Below, one piece after another: positions 52,606 to 61,189 of a stretch of 64,000 bases of DNA (its first letter is position 1; each line of letters opens with the position of its first letter). Source of the DNA: Myxococcales bacterium (GTDB lineage Bacteria; Lernaellota; Lernaellaia; Lernaellales; Lernaellaceae); contig JAAYVF010000048.1 of NCBI GenBank assembly GCA_012517325.1, positions 1-64,000 of the forward strand, written 5' to 3'. The notes beneath the pieces are model-generated. The model worked only from the letters and a program-made list of their open reading frames with translations. It was not told where the DNA came from and ran no database searches. The position numbers and the translations under genes are program-made.

Positions 52606-54741
52606 TCAGCGCCTATTGTCGCCCTTTATGCTGGAAAAATTCAAACAGTAATTTCCCGGGTTCATGCGCAATTTTCGGTCGTTGATCCGGCTCGGGGGCG
52701 ATCCATAGTATCTCCAATCACCGTAACCGTTCGGCACCGTCAGCTCCGCCTCCACACCGGCCGGAATGGTCAGGTAAGCCCAAAGTCCCTCGCCGGAAGC
52801 GGCGCGTCGCCAGCGCACATCCACCGATCCGAACGGCGTCGGCACGCGGCCTTCCACGTGACGCAGGTCCTGCAGATGCGGCGCGATACTCAGGCGCTCA
52901 TAACCCGGCGTCAGCGGTTTTACGCCCAGTACGTATTGCGTCAGCAGGGTCGTCGCGCCGGCCGACCAGGCATGCGCCTGACTGATGTAGGACATTTCCG
53001 GCCGGCCGTCGGGGCCGATGAATTCCCACAGGGTCGACCCCGGATCGGTCGTCGCCATGTGCCCGAAACACCGCGCCAGCAAGGTAAACGCTTCCGCGTC
53101 GTGACCGGCGAAAAACATCGCCTCGGCGGCGAAATAATTGACGAACCCGATCGACCGCCGGTTGTGGATCCCGAGATTGTACTGCGCGCCGTCGTACGCC
53201 GGATCGACATTCACCAGGCCGTATGGCGAATTCATGTTGCTTTGCCAGTAGGCCAGAATACGGTCGGTGCGTCCGCCAGCCATTCCGGTGAGAATCGCCA
53301 GGGCATTGGCATCCAACGGAACGTGGACCGGATCGGTATCGCTTTCGACGTAAATACCGCGCGCTTCATCCCAGGCCATGGCGTCGACCGCCGCCCGCAC
53401 CGTTTCGGCCCGGGCGAGAAAGTCGGCCGCCTCATTCGGCCGGCCGCTGAGCTCGGCCATGGCCATCGCGAGCCGAAGCGCTTGATAGAAAAGAATATTG
53501 GTAAACGTGACCCGACCGCGCCGCTCGATGGTCCAGCACCAGCCAAGGCCGTTTTGGGCGGTCAGATTGAGCAGATCGCCGTCCGACTGGGTTTCGATGT
53601 AAGCCAACGCCCTTTTCACCCGCGGGTAAAGCACTGCCAGCCGCGACGGATCGCCGGTATAGAAATATTCGTCCCACGCGGCCAGCACATAAAACAGCGT
53701 GTACTCGATGAACCGATACGCGTTCAAGCCGACCGTTCCCACCGGGCTGCAAGCCGGCACGTTGCCGTCCACGCGTTGATGTTCACCGAGATACGCGAGA
53801 GAATCGAACGCCGCCGACCAATCGTCGCGCGTCAGAAACAACACCCGGTCGGCCACGTACAAGTCGGCCATCCAGATCAGCCGGTCGCGGCGTCCGCCGT
53901 CAACCAGCGCCCATGGCCCGTCACCGACCGTTCGATTGGAGCGAACCGTCCCCTGATCGGCCGGAATCGTGCAAAGGTCGAGCGTCTGCAAACCGGCGTA
54001 CCAGATCCGGTTGAGCTTTTCGTCGTCACAGAGAAAATAACCGGCCAACTCCGTTTCGGTCGTTCGGTAGGCATAGTATTTGACGCGGGCATAATCCAAG
54101 CGACCGGAACCGGCTTCGATCTGCAGGCGAACGTGCCGGAACGCGCCGACCGGCAGCGGATCGAGGTAATCCGCGTCGCCGTCAAACAAGCGGCGGTGAT
54201 AACCCGGCAGCCAAACGAAGGGCATGCTCAGAGCAGTCAACAACTCGTACGGCTGCAACGCCGTGTCGGTCAGGTAGCGGACATCCTCGGCGAAGCGGGC
54301 GCTCGTTTGCAACCCTGCCGCGTCGCGGACGCCCAACTCCAATCGGCCGGCCACATCGAGGCCGAAATCGAGTTCGAGCCAACCGCCGGCCAGCGGGATT
54401 TGCTCTCCGCCTGCCGTCAGCCGCGCTGGGTCCAACTCTTCCGGGTCGCCGTTCACCGGGTGGCGGATCACCCGGGTCGGGTAGACCCATTCATCGCGCG
54501 GCGCGAGCAGCCAGGCCGCCGGATCGCCCTCCAGCGGGCCGCACTCGGCCGGCAACACGTCGGCGGAATCGTCGTCGTCATTTTGATCGTCGTCTGCGGG
54601 CGTCTCATACCCATGATGATCGCCATCGACGGCGTCGTCGGCCTCGTGGCAGCCGGAAAAAATTCCGGCCGCTCCGAGGGCAATCAATAAACCGATCACC
54701 AGCGCAAGGATGAACGGGAAATACAATTTCTTTCGGTGCAT
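52606..54741 (-). CDS. alpha-L-rhamnosidase-like lipoprotein (GH78-type six-hairpin domain)
   Basis: A 711-residue lipoprotein. The lipobox ends at Cys31 ('GIFSGC'), then an Asp-rich linker of about 30 residues. A beta-sandwich domain (to about 230) precedes an (alpha/alpha)6 barrel of the GH78 type. 'DGGRRDRLIWMADL' near 284 corresponds to the conserved catalytic-region motif of GH78-like enzymes, in the variant without the DER Glu. 'SYISQAHAWSAGATTLLTQY' near 590 and the C-terminal sandwich ('GLWAYLTIPAGVEAELTVP') fit the family. It would release terminal rhamnose or similar sugars. The sugar specificity is not certain from sequence. Confidence 0.82.
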   Translation of the reverse strand: MHRKKLYFPFILALVIGLLIALGAAGIFSGCHEADDAVDGDHHGYETPADDDQNDDDDSADVLPAECGPLEGDPAAWLLAPRDEWVYPTRVIRHPVNGDPEELDPARLTAGGEQIPLAGGWLELDFGLDVAGRLELGVRDAAGLQTSARFAEDVRYLTDTALQPYELLTALSMPFVWLPGYHRRLFDGDADYLDPLPVGAFRHVRLQIEAGSGRLDYARVKYYAYRTTETELAGYFLCDDEKLNRIWYAGLQTLDLCTIPADQGTVRSNRTVGDGPWALVDGGRRDRLIWMADLYVADRVLFLTRDDWSAAFDSLAYLGEHQRVDGNVPACSPVGTVGLNAYRFIEYTLFYVLAAWDEYFYTGDPSRLAVLYPRVKRALAYIETQSDGDLLNLTAQNGLGWCWTIERRGRVTFTNILFYQALRLAMAMAELSGRPNEAADFLARAETVRAAVDAMAWDEARGIYVESDTDPVHVPLDANALAILTGMAGGRTDRILAYWQSNMNSPYGLVNVDPAYDGAQYNLGIHNRRSIGFVNYFAAEAMFFAGHDAEAFTLLARCFGHMATTDPGSTLWEFIGPDGRPEMSYISQAHAWSAGATTLLTQYVLGVKPLTPGYERLSIAPHLQDLRHVEGRVPTPFGSVDVRWRRAASGEGLWAYLTIPAGVEAELTVPNGYGDWRYYGSPPSRINDRKLRMNPGNYCLNFSSIKGDNRR

Positions 54742-54835
54742 GCCGAAAAAAACACCTCGCTTACGTTTTCGCCGACTGCGATTGATCTCATCTGACTTTA
54801 CCGAAAATGTCTGAAGTTGAAAGGTCGGTTAAGCG

Positions 54836-54860
54836 AAAAAGGCGGAGGACCGCCTCCGCC
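54836..54860 (-). terminator. terminator of the thiolase gene
   Basis: Read on the minus strand, an 8-bp stem (GGCGGAGG / CCTCCGCC, 54841-54848 with 54853-54860) around four bases, followed by five T. It lies 21 bases beyond the stop of the acetyl-CoA acetyltransferase gene. Confidence 0.85.
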
Positions 54861-54881
54861 TTCTATGGTTCCAGCGAACGA

Positions 54882-56057
54882 TCAGATGCGTTCCAGAATG
54901 ACCGTTTTGCCCATGCCGCCGCCGACGCACAGCGACGCCAGGCCGACCGTCAGGTCGCGCTTCTGCATTTCGCTCAACAAGCTGACGACCAACCGGATGC
55001 CGGTCGCGCCGACCGGGTGCCCCAGGGCGATGCCCGAACCGTTGACGTTGGTGATCGAACGGTCGAGGCCGAGCAGCTTTTCGCAGGCCAGGTACTGCGC
55101 GGCGAACGCTTCGTTCACTTCGAGCAACTGGATGTCCTTCAGCGTCATGCCGGCCTTTTTCAGGGCTTTTTGCGTGGCGGGCACCGGGCCGTAACCCATC
55201 AGTTCCGGTTCCACGGCGGCCACTGCGTGCGCCACCAGGCGCGCCAACGGTTTGATGCCCAGGGCCTTGGCTTTTTCGGCGCTCATGATCACCGCTGCCG
55301 CGCCGCCGTCGTTGAGACCGCTGGCGTTGCCGGCGGTGACGGTACCATCCTTCTTGAAGGCCGGCTTCAGCGAGGCCAGGGTTTCCGCCGTCGTGCCGCG
55401 CCGCGGATGTTCGTCGGTATCGAACACGATGGTGCCTTTTTTCGAGGGGATTTCGACCGGCACGATTTCATCTTTGAACCGGCCGGCGTCAATCGCCGCC
55501 AAGGCGCGATTCTGACTGGTCAGGGCCAGTTCGTCCTGCTCCTGCCGGCTGATGTTGTGCTTGGCCGCCAGATTCTCGGCGGTGATGCCCATCAGGAAGT
55601 GGCCGAACGGATCCGCCAGGCCTTCCATCAGCGAATCGACCGCTTTGCGGTCGTTCATCCGGCAGCCCCAACGCATGTCGTAAAGCACGTACGGGATGCG
55701 GCTCATGTTTTCGGAGCCGACGATCAGCACGGCGTCGTGTTCGTCCAGCATGATCTGCTGCGCGCCGAAAACCAGCGCCTGCATGGAACTGGAGCATTGC
55801 CGCTGAATCGTGCAGCCCGGCACCTGAAACGGCACGCCCGCTTTGAGGCCGACGCAGCGGCCGAGGTTGATTTCGTCGGTCCGCATCATGCAGTGCCCGG
55901 CGATCACATCGCCCAGAATCGCCGGATCGATTCCGGCGCGCGCGATGGCGGCCTTGGCCGCGATGGCGCCCAGGTCGACGGCGCTGACGTCCTTCAAAGA
56001 TCCGCCAAAGGAACCGATGGCCGTACGCGCGACGCTGACGATCCACACTTCTTTCAT
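54882..56057 (-). CDS. acetyl-CoA acetyltransferase (classical thiolase)
   Basis: A 391-residue thiolase with an intact active site: nucleophile Cys88 in '[11 protein letters not shown]', 'NEAFA' near residue 315, His in 'GHPVGATG' near 345 and the second Cys in 'CVGGGMG' near 375. It should join or cleave acetyl-CoA units (beta-ketothiolase). This contrasts with the two Cys-less thiolase-like proteins at 5156-7516. ATG 56057 follows GGGAGGG; the longer open frame adds 17 unrelated residues. It is a single-gene transcript with its own terminator. Confidence 0.95.
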   Translation of the reverse strand: MKEVWIVSVARTAIGSFGGSLKDVSAVDLGAIAAKAAIARAGIDPAILGDVIAGHCMMRTDEINLGRCVGLKAGVPFQVPGCTIQRQCSSSMQALVFGAQQIMLDEHDAVLIVGSENMSRIPYVLYDMRWGCRMNDRKAVDSLMEGLADPFGHFLMGITAENLAAKHNISRQEQDELALTSQNRALAAIDAGRFKDEIVPVEIPSKKGTIVFDTDEHPRRGTTAETLASLKPAFKKDGTVTAGNASGLNDGGAAAVIMSAEKAKALGIKPLARLVAHAVAAVEPELMGYGPVPATQKALKKAGMTLKDIQLLEVNEAFAAQYLACEKLLGLDRSITNVNGSGIALGHPVGATGIRLVVSLLSEMQKRDLTVGLASLCVGGGMGKTVILERI

Positions 56058-56257
56058 GTACCCCTCCCGATAAACAAACGGTTTCTGCAGAATGTATTTT
56101 GGTTGCACTATTCAAAAGGTTTCGGAGTTGCAATTTTGGCCGGGTGCGAGCGGAAAATCAAGGATGAAAAAAGGCGGCTGCAAAAGCGGCAAAAACGGAT
56201 ACCAATGCACGTCGGCTCAACCCGGCCCGATCTTTCCGTGGCGGATCATCGTTTCGT

Positions 56258-56908
56258 TCAATAGTGGTGGCGCAGGACGATAATTTCGCCGACGTGCGGC
56301 AGTTTGTCGGCGGTCATTTCCAGTTCGTCGGCGGCCAATTGCTTGACGTTGCTTTTGCCGGCGAGGAAATCGGCGACCGGTGAAATCGGGAATTTGCACT
56401 TGTCGGTTTTAAAATGCATCGGAATGAAAATGCGTGGATTGATCCGGCTCACCACCTCGGCGGCCGTTCGCGCATCGATCGTATAAAACCCGCCGATCGG
56501 CCCCATCAGCACATCGACTTTGCCGATTTCCTTGAGTTGGGCGTCACTGAGTTTGTGGCCCAGATCACCGAGGTGGCAGAGAATCATCCCATCGGTTTTG
56601 ATGATGAATATAAGGTTACGGCCGCGTTTCGCCCCTTGCACCTCGTCGTGGAACGTTTCCAACGCGCGAAAAACGATGCCGTTTACATCCGCGTTTTGGC
56701 GGACCTCGATGAACGGTTTTTTGAAGCCGGCGGTGTAGTTGTGATCGGCATGGTCATGGCTGATGACAACGATATCCGGCTTCACGTCGATCGGCCGATA
56801 GGCGATGCCGCCGCCGAACGCCCCGGGTTCGTAAGGGTCCAATACGATGACCGTTCCGTTGGCCGTCGTGATCGTGAAGCTGGAATGACCGTTCCACCGA
56901 ATTTTCAT
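56258..56908 (-). CDS. metallo-beta-lactamase-superfamily hydrolase (UlaG-like)
   Basis: A 216-residue MBL-fold protein. The zinc motif is His51, His53, Asp55, His56 ('VISHDHADHN'). 'CHLGDLGHKLSD' near 112 and 'PMHFKTDKCKFP' near 168 complete the pattern of the UlaG/YycJ-like metal-dependent hydrolases. The substrate is unknown. Its start lies 13 bases after the stop of the LUD gene, on the same strand, so the two probably share a transcript. Confidence 0.9.
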   Translation of the reverse strand: MKIRWNGHSSFTITTANGTVIVLDPYEPGAFGGGIAYRPIDVKPDIVVISHDHADHNYTAGFKKPFIEVRQNADVNGIVFRALETFHDEVQGAKRGRNLIFIIKTDGMILCHLGDLGHKLSDAQLKEIGKVDVLMGPIGGFYTIDARTAAEVVSRINPRIFIPMHFKTDKCKFPISPVADFLAGKSNVKQLAADELEMTADKLPHVGEIIVLRHHY

Positions 56909-56921
56909 GACATCCTCCTCA

Positions 56922-57542
56922 TTACAGCCCCCAACCGCCCCGCACCAGCCACACCCCGGCGGTCAGGCCGAAGCTCGGCCGTTCGATAATCACCGTGGCG
57001 CGACAGATTCGTTGCGGGCTTTGGCAGTCGTGGCAGCAGCCGTCTTCGGCGCAAGGCGTTTTCATCTGCAATTGACGGGCGCGCTGCGGCGCGGCGATCC
57101 GCTTGATCCGCAGCCAGGCCGCGTCCAGGCCATCCATGATTTTGTTTTCGCCAAGGACGAACAAAACCTGCCGCGGGCCGAAAACGCTGGCCGCCAGGCG
57201 GTTGCCGGCGCCGTCGGTCAATAAAAGCTGGCCACCGATCGTGGCGGCGTTGGCGCTGGTGACGAACAATTCCGCGCGACCCTGGTCGAGCCGGGCCTCC
57301 CAGTCGCGTGGTTTGTCGCCGGCCGCCGCCCAATGGTCGATGAATTGCGCCGGCGATTCCCGCGCCACGGCGTCCAGCCCCAGCTCGCGCAGCGTGGCAC
57401 TGCCGCCGAAACCGACCGACCGGACGGTCGCCAGCCGCCGGCGAAAAGCCTCGCGGACCTGTTCGGGATCGGCGAACACCTCGACCGCAAAGCCGTTCTT
57501 GGCGAAAAATTGCGCGGCGATAGCCAGACGATCCGGTTCCAT
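56922..57542 (-). CDS. LUD-domain protein (LutC-like)
   Basis: A 206-residue LUD-domain protein. 'VRSVGFGGSATLRELG' near 49, 'ELFVTSANAATIGGQLLLTDGAGNR' region near 100-124 and 'RQVLFVLGENKIMDGLDAA' near 132 are family motifs. A Cys-rich tail ('CAEDGCCHDCQSPQRIC') is shared with a subgroup of LUD proteins and could bind a metal or cluster. LutC-type proteins take part in lactate oxidation, but no LutA or LutB gene is adjacent, and stand-alone LUD proteins have other, unknown roles. ATG 57542 follows GAGGT. Confidence 0.85.
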   Translation of the reverse strand: MEPDRLAIAAQFFAKNGFAVEVFADPEQVREAFRRRLATVRSVGFGGSATLRELGLDAVARESPAQFIDHWAAAGDKPRDWEARLDQGRAELFVTSANAATIGGQLLLTDGAGNRLAASVFGPRQVLFVLGENKIMDGLDAAWLRIKRIAAPQRARQLQMKTPCAEDGCCHDCQSPQRICRATVIIERPSFGLTAGVWLVRGGWGL

Positions 57543-57644
57543 TTTGACCTCGCAAAGTATCAATATTTTGTAACCATCTCCGCGGACGGTGGCAAGCGAA
57601 TTTCGGCTTGTCCCGGCGAATCGTTCGTGTTAGAGAAAAGGCCC

Positions 57645-58205
57645 ATGGAAAACCAGAAAAACACAACGACACGGAAATGGTTCAGCGTCTTGGCGCTGGT
57701 GGCGCTGCTCGGCATCCTGGGCGTGGTCGCCTTTTTCATGTTTCAGCGCGACTATTTTTTCACCGAGGACGCGAACGGCGACGGCAAAGCCGACTCGTGG
57801 ATCTATTACGATCTGCGCGCCCACGTCCACCGCGTGGAAAAAGACCGCGACTTCAACGGCGTCGTCGACTGGATCGACACCTTCGGCATCGATCCGCAAT
57901 CCGGTCGCGACGTGCTGATCCGTTCCGAAATGGATCTGAACGGCGATCAGAAATTCGAGACGGTCATCGAATACAGCGGCGACCAAAAAATCAAGAAAAT
58001 GACCCGCGACAGCAACGGCGACGGCCGGATCGACATGATTTCCACCTTCGACCAACCCGGCGCGCCGCCGACGAAGGTCGAGGTCGACGAGGATTTCGAC
58101 GGGAAATTCGAGAAAGTCACGACGGGCGAAGCGGCCGCGGAAACCGCCCCCGCGGACAAATCGGCCGCCCCGGAGAAAAAAGAAGAACCGAAAGCCAAAC
58201 CCTAG
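57645..58205 (+). CDS. membrane-anchored protein with calcium-loop (EF-hand-like) repeats
   Basis: A 186-residue protein. One transmembrane segment (about residues 12-33, 'WFSVLALVALLGILGVVAFF') is followed by four to five acidic loops in the style of dockerin/EF-hand repeats: 'EDANGDGKADS', 'EKDRDFNGVVDW', 'EMDLNGDQKFE', 'TRDSNGDGRIDM', 'DEDFDGKFE'. The tail is Ala/Lys/Glu-rich. The loops probably bind calcium outside the cytoplasm. The start is ATG 57645, after GAGAAAAGG; the longer open frame overlaps the LUD gene. Its stop overlaps that of the convergent YihY gene through a shared CTAG. Confidence 0.82.
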   Translation: MENQKNTTTRKWFSVLALVALLGILGVVAFFMFQRDYFFTEDANGDGKADSWIYYDLRAHVHRVEKDRDFNGVVDWIDTFGIDPQSGRDVLIRSEMDLNGDQKFETVIEYSGDQKIKKMTRDSNGDGRIDMISTFDQPGAPPTKVEVDEDFDGKFEKVTTGEAAAETAPADKSAAPEKKEEPKAKP

Positions 58206-59533
58206 GCTTTTTCTTTTAACGAACCCTTCGCGCTGACCAGATCCAAAACCGTCATCCGGTTGTAAACCTGGCCGGCGGCTTTTTCGCCTTCGACCAGGAT
58301 CGCTCCGATCAACGTATCGAATTCATCGAGCCCCTTCTCCGGCTCCGCCAATTCGCTGTTCTGATAGATCGCCGCCGCGACGTTGCCAAATTTCATCTGA
58401 TCCAGCGAGCGGCTTGGCAGATAGCCGATCCGATCGTTTTCCAAATCGGTGGTCCGCAACAAATCCACCTCGAGCAGGTGCGCGGCGATCTCCGCGGCGA
58501 TTTCGGAGGGGATGTTGAATCGCTCTTCCAGTTCGTCGATCGTCGGCGGTTCGCGGTTTTCGTAGAACGCTTGCGCGACGGTGAGAAACAGCCGGACCGC
58601 GAGGTGGTGCCGCTCGCGGGCCGACGGCTTGGCGAAGGCCCGGTGCAACACCAGCGCGTGGAAATTGTGGTCGACGTAGGAGATTTCGACCGACAGCAAC
58701 ACGATGATCCAGGTCAGGTACAGCCAGACGAGAAAGATCGGCACGACCGCCAGGGAACCGTAAATAGCGTTGTAGGTCAGCGAGCGGGCCGTGGTATGAG
58801 TAAACCCGACCTTGGCCAGTTCCCAGATCGTCGCGCCGATGGCGCCGCCCAGCAGCGCGCTGCGCCATTTGACGCGAGTGTTGGGAATGACCATCAGCAT
58901 GAAAAAGAAGGCGAACACCGAAAACAACCAGGGGAAAATGCCCAGAAAAAACCGTTGCAGGATGCTGATGCCGAGCAGCGGATTCGCTTCGGCGAACGCG
59001 CGGATTTTCCCGGAGGCGTAAAAACTGAGGGCGATGAGAATCGGCCCCCAGAACAAAACGTTGGTGAAGGTCATGAACCGTTTGATGAAGCTGCGCCGCT
59101 TTTCCACTTTCCAGAGGGCGTTGATGTTGGTCTCGATGTTATCGAACAACAGGATCGCGGTGATGAACAGCACGATGGTTGATAGCACGCCCAACGCCTT
59201 GGTATTCGCGGCGAATGTGTTGATGTACGCCAGCAGTTCGTCGGTGCGGGCGGGAATGACCTGGGAAAAAATCCACTGCTGAATCTGCTCGCGATATTCG
59301 CCGAAGCGCTCGAATGCGGTGAACACGCTGAAAAACACCACCACCAGAGGTACGATCGCCAAAAGGGTCGTATAGGCCATGCCCGAGGCGCGGACGATGA
59401 CTGTGTCCTTGATGAACTGATTGCGCAATTCGTTGAGAAAGCGCAGCACGGTGACCAACCAGTAAGTGAATCGCGGCTCGCGCTCCAGGTCGATCTGATA
59501 GAGATTGGCGATAATCTCCCGGATTTTACCCAT
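58202..59533 (-). CDS. YihY/BrkB-family inner-membrane protein
   Basis: A 443-residue protein. The first 300 residues are the YihY/BrkB family membrane domain with about six helices ('ASGMAYTTLLAIVPLVVVFF', 'IVLFITAILLFDNIETNIN', 'NAIYGSLAVVPIFLVWLYLTW'). The C-terminal 130 residues form a soluble winged-helix-like part ('REPPTIDELEERFNIPSE') seen in the longer members. The family's function is unsettled; earlier labels (ribonuclease BN, virulence factor) are not supported. I start at ATG 59533, after AAGGCGGAAC. Confidence 0.9.
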   Translation of the reverse strand: MGKIREIIANLYQIDLEREPRFTYWLVTVLRFLNELRNQFIKDTVIVRASGMAYTTLLAIVPLVVVFFSVFTAFERFGEYREQIQQWIFSQVIPARTDELLAYINTFAANTKALGVLSTIVLFITAILLFDNIETNINALWKVEKRRSFIKRFMTFTNVLFWGPILIALSFYASGKIRAFAEANPLLGISILQRFFLGIFPWLFSVFAFFFMLMVIPNTRVKWRSALLGGAIGATIWELAKVGFTHTTARSLTYNAIYGSLAVVPIFLVWLYLTWIIVLLSVEISYVDHNFHALVLHRAFAKPSARERHHLAVRLFLTVAQAFYENREPPTIDELEERFNIPSEIAAEIAAHLLEVDLLRTTDLENDRIGYLPSRSLDQMKFGNVAAAIYQNSELAEPEKGLDEFDTLIGAILVEGEKAAGQVYNRMTVLDLVSAKGSLKEKA

Positions 59534-59599
59534 GGTTCCGCCTTTGCCGGTTTTCTTACCGATAGCTTTCTTAACGGGCACGGTCAAGGGCGAAATCCG

Positions 59600-59628
59600 T
59601 TGACACGTCCGGTGACCCGACTTAGGGT
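59600..59628 (+). promoter_or_regulatory. candidate promoter of the 5'-nucleotidase gene
   Basis: TTGACA (59600-59605), 17 bases, then TAGGGT (59623-59628). The GTG start lies 29 bases downstream of the -10. Confidence 0.45.
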
Positions 59629-59656
59629 GAAACCTCGAACCGCACGGAGAACGAAA

Positions 59657-61186
59657 GTGAAACGATTTCGCCTCTTAGCCGTTGTTCTCATCCTTTTGGC
59701 CGTCGCGGCCTGCGCCAGCCAGCCGAAAGAGACGGTCACCGTCCAGCGCTTGACCATCCTGCATTTCAACGACATGCACGGCTACCTCCAGGAACATCGC
59801 AGCTCCGAAACCGGCCAGACGGTGGGCGGCTTCTCCCGCCTGGCCGCCCTGGTGGATCGCATCCGGCAGGAAAACGATAAAGTGAGCGTCCCCACGATGG
59901 TGCTTTACGCCGGCGACCTGCTCACCGGCTCGCCCCTTTCGTCGCTTTATCGCGGCGAGGCGGACATCGAGTTGCTCAACCGCCTCGGGATCGACGGGGT
60001 GACTGTAGGCAATCACGATCTGGATCTGGGCCGGAAGCGCTTTGACGAGTTGGTTCAAGCGTCGAAATTTCCCTGGCTGGTGACCAACCTGACCGAAACC
60101 GGCAAAGCGTTCCCCTGGCTGCCGATGGGCGTGTCGAAAAAATTCGCCAACGGTCTGCGGGTCGGCGTGATCGGCGTGACCACCGACGAGTTGGTCACCC
60201 AGACCAATCCGAAAAACGTCAAAGGCCTGGAGGTCGGCGATCCGGTGCGCGCCCTGCCCAGCGGCATTACCCGAACCGGCGGTCCAGGGTCCATCAAAGT
60301 GGTGCTCAGCCACTGCGGGCTCACCACCGACAAACGGATCGCGCGCGAAATCGAGGGCATTCACGTGATCATCGGCGGCCACAACCAGAAGGTCATCGAC
60401 CCGCCGCTGATCGAAAACGGCGTCATCATCGTTCAGGCCGGCAAATACGCCGAACATCTCGGCCGGCTGGACCTGGAAAAAACCGGCGACACCGTCCGGC
60501 TCGTGCGCTACAAAATGTACGACATCACTCCCGACCTGCCGCCGGATCGCATCGTTCAGGCGCTGGTCGACGGCTACGTCAACCGAATGAACGACCAACG
60601 GCGCGAGGAAATCGGCCGCGCCGTGACGCCGCTCAACGGCAGCATGGAAACCATCCGTAGCGCCGAGAGCAACCTGGGCGATTTCGTCTGCGACTTGATC
60701 CGGACCAGGCTGAGCGCGGATGTCGTGCTGCTGAACGGCGGCGGTTTCCGCTCGTCCATCGGCGACGGGCCGATCACCGTCGGCGACGTTCTGCAGGTCT
60801 TTCCCTTCGGCAACACGCTCTACGTGCTTTCCGCCTCGGGCGCGACCATCCGCGCGGCGCTGGAGCGCGGCCTGCAAGACGCCCCGGACGACAACCCGGG
60901 CGCCTTTCTCCAGGTTTCCGGCCTGCGCTACCAGATCGACGGCAAGCGCGCGGTGAACATCACCGTGGCCGGCCAGCCGCTCGACGAAAACAAAAACTAC
61001 AAGCTGGTCATCAACGATTTCATGGCGGCCGGCGGCGACCGGTTCACGATGTTCCAGAACGCGGCCGACGCCGTCGATAGCGGCGTGACGATGGCCGATG
61101 CCGTGATCGAGGCCATTCGGCAGCAAAAAGACATCGACGCGAAAACGGACGGGCGCATCGAGCGGATCAGCCCATGGCAGCCCTGA
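59657..61186 (+). CDS. 5'-nucleotidase/UshA-family lipoprotein
   Basis: A 509-residue lipoprotein. I start at GTG 59657, which has GGAGA upstream and gives a signal peptide; the lipobox 'LLAVAAC' ends at Cys19. The metallophosphatase domain has 'HFNDMHG', 'YAGDLLTGSPL', 'VGNHDLDLG', 'LSHCG' and 'GGHNQ'; the last Gln matches the metal-binding Gln of E. coli UshA. The C-terminal substrate domain has 'LLNGGGFRSSIGDGPI' and 'FPFGNTL'. It should hydrolyse nucleotides outside the cytoplasm and help recover nucleosides and phosphate. It ends three bases before the convergent LolA-like gene. Confidence 0.93.
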   Translation: MKRFRLLAVVLILLAVAACASQPKETVTVQRLTILHFNDMHGYLQEHRSSETGQTVGGFSRLAALVDRIRQENDKVSVPTMVLYAGDLLTGSPLSSLYRGEADIELLNRLGIDGVTVGNHDLDLGRKRFDELVQASKFPWLVTNLTETGKAFPWLPMGVSKKFANGLRVGVIGVTTDELVTQTNPKNVKGLEVGDPVRALPSGITRTGGPGSIKVVLSHCGLTTDKRIAREIEGIHVIIGGHNQKVIDPPLIENGVIIVQAGKYAEHLGRLDLEKTGDTVRLVRYKMYDITPDLPPDRIVQALVDGYVNRMNDQRREEIGRAVTPLNGSMETIRSAESNLGDFVCDLIRTRLSADVVLLNGGGFRSSIGDGPITVGDVLQVFPFGNTLYVLSASGATIRAALERGLQDAPDDNPGAFLQVSGLRYQIDGKRAVNITVAGQPLDENKNYKLVINDFMAAGGDRFTMFQNAADAVDSGVTMADAVIEAIRQQKDIDAKTDGRIERISPWQP

Positions 61187-61189
61187 TTT

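Noticed and set aside
52402-54690. Plus-strand reading frame of over 760 codons opposite the GH78-like gene
   Set aside because: Mirror of a clear lipoprotein gene; its translation is Arg/Gln-rich without family features.
60361-60395. Apparent loss of a metal-binding His in the 5'-nucleotidase ('GGHNQ' instead of GGHTH)
   Set aside because: E. coli UshA also has Gln at this position, so it is a normal variant.
59675-61126. Minus-strand reading frame opposite the 5'-nucleotidase gene
   Set aside because: Antisense shadow; the plus strand has all nucleotidase motifs.
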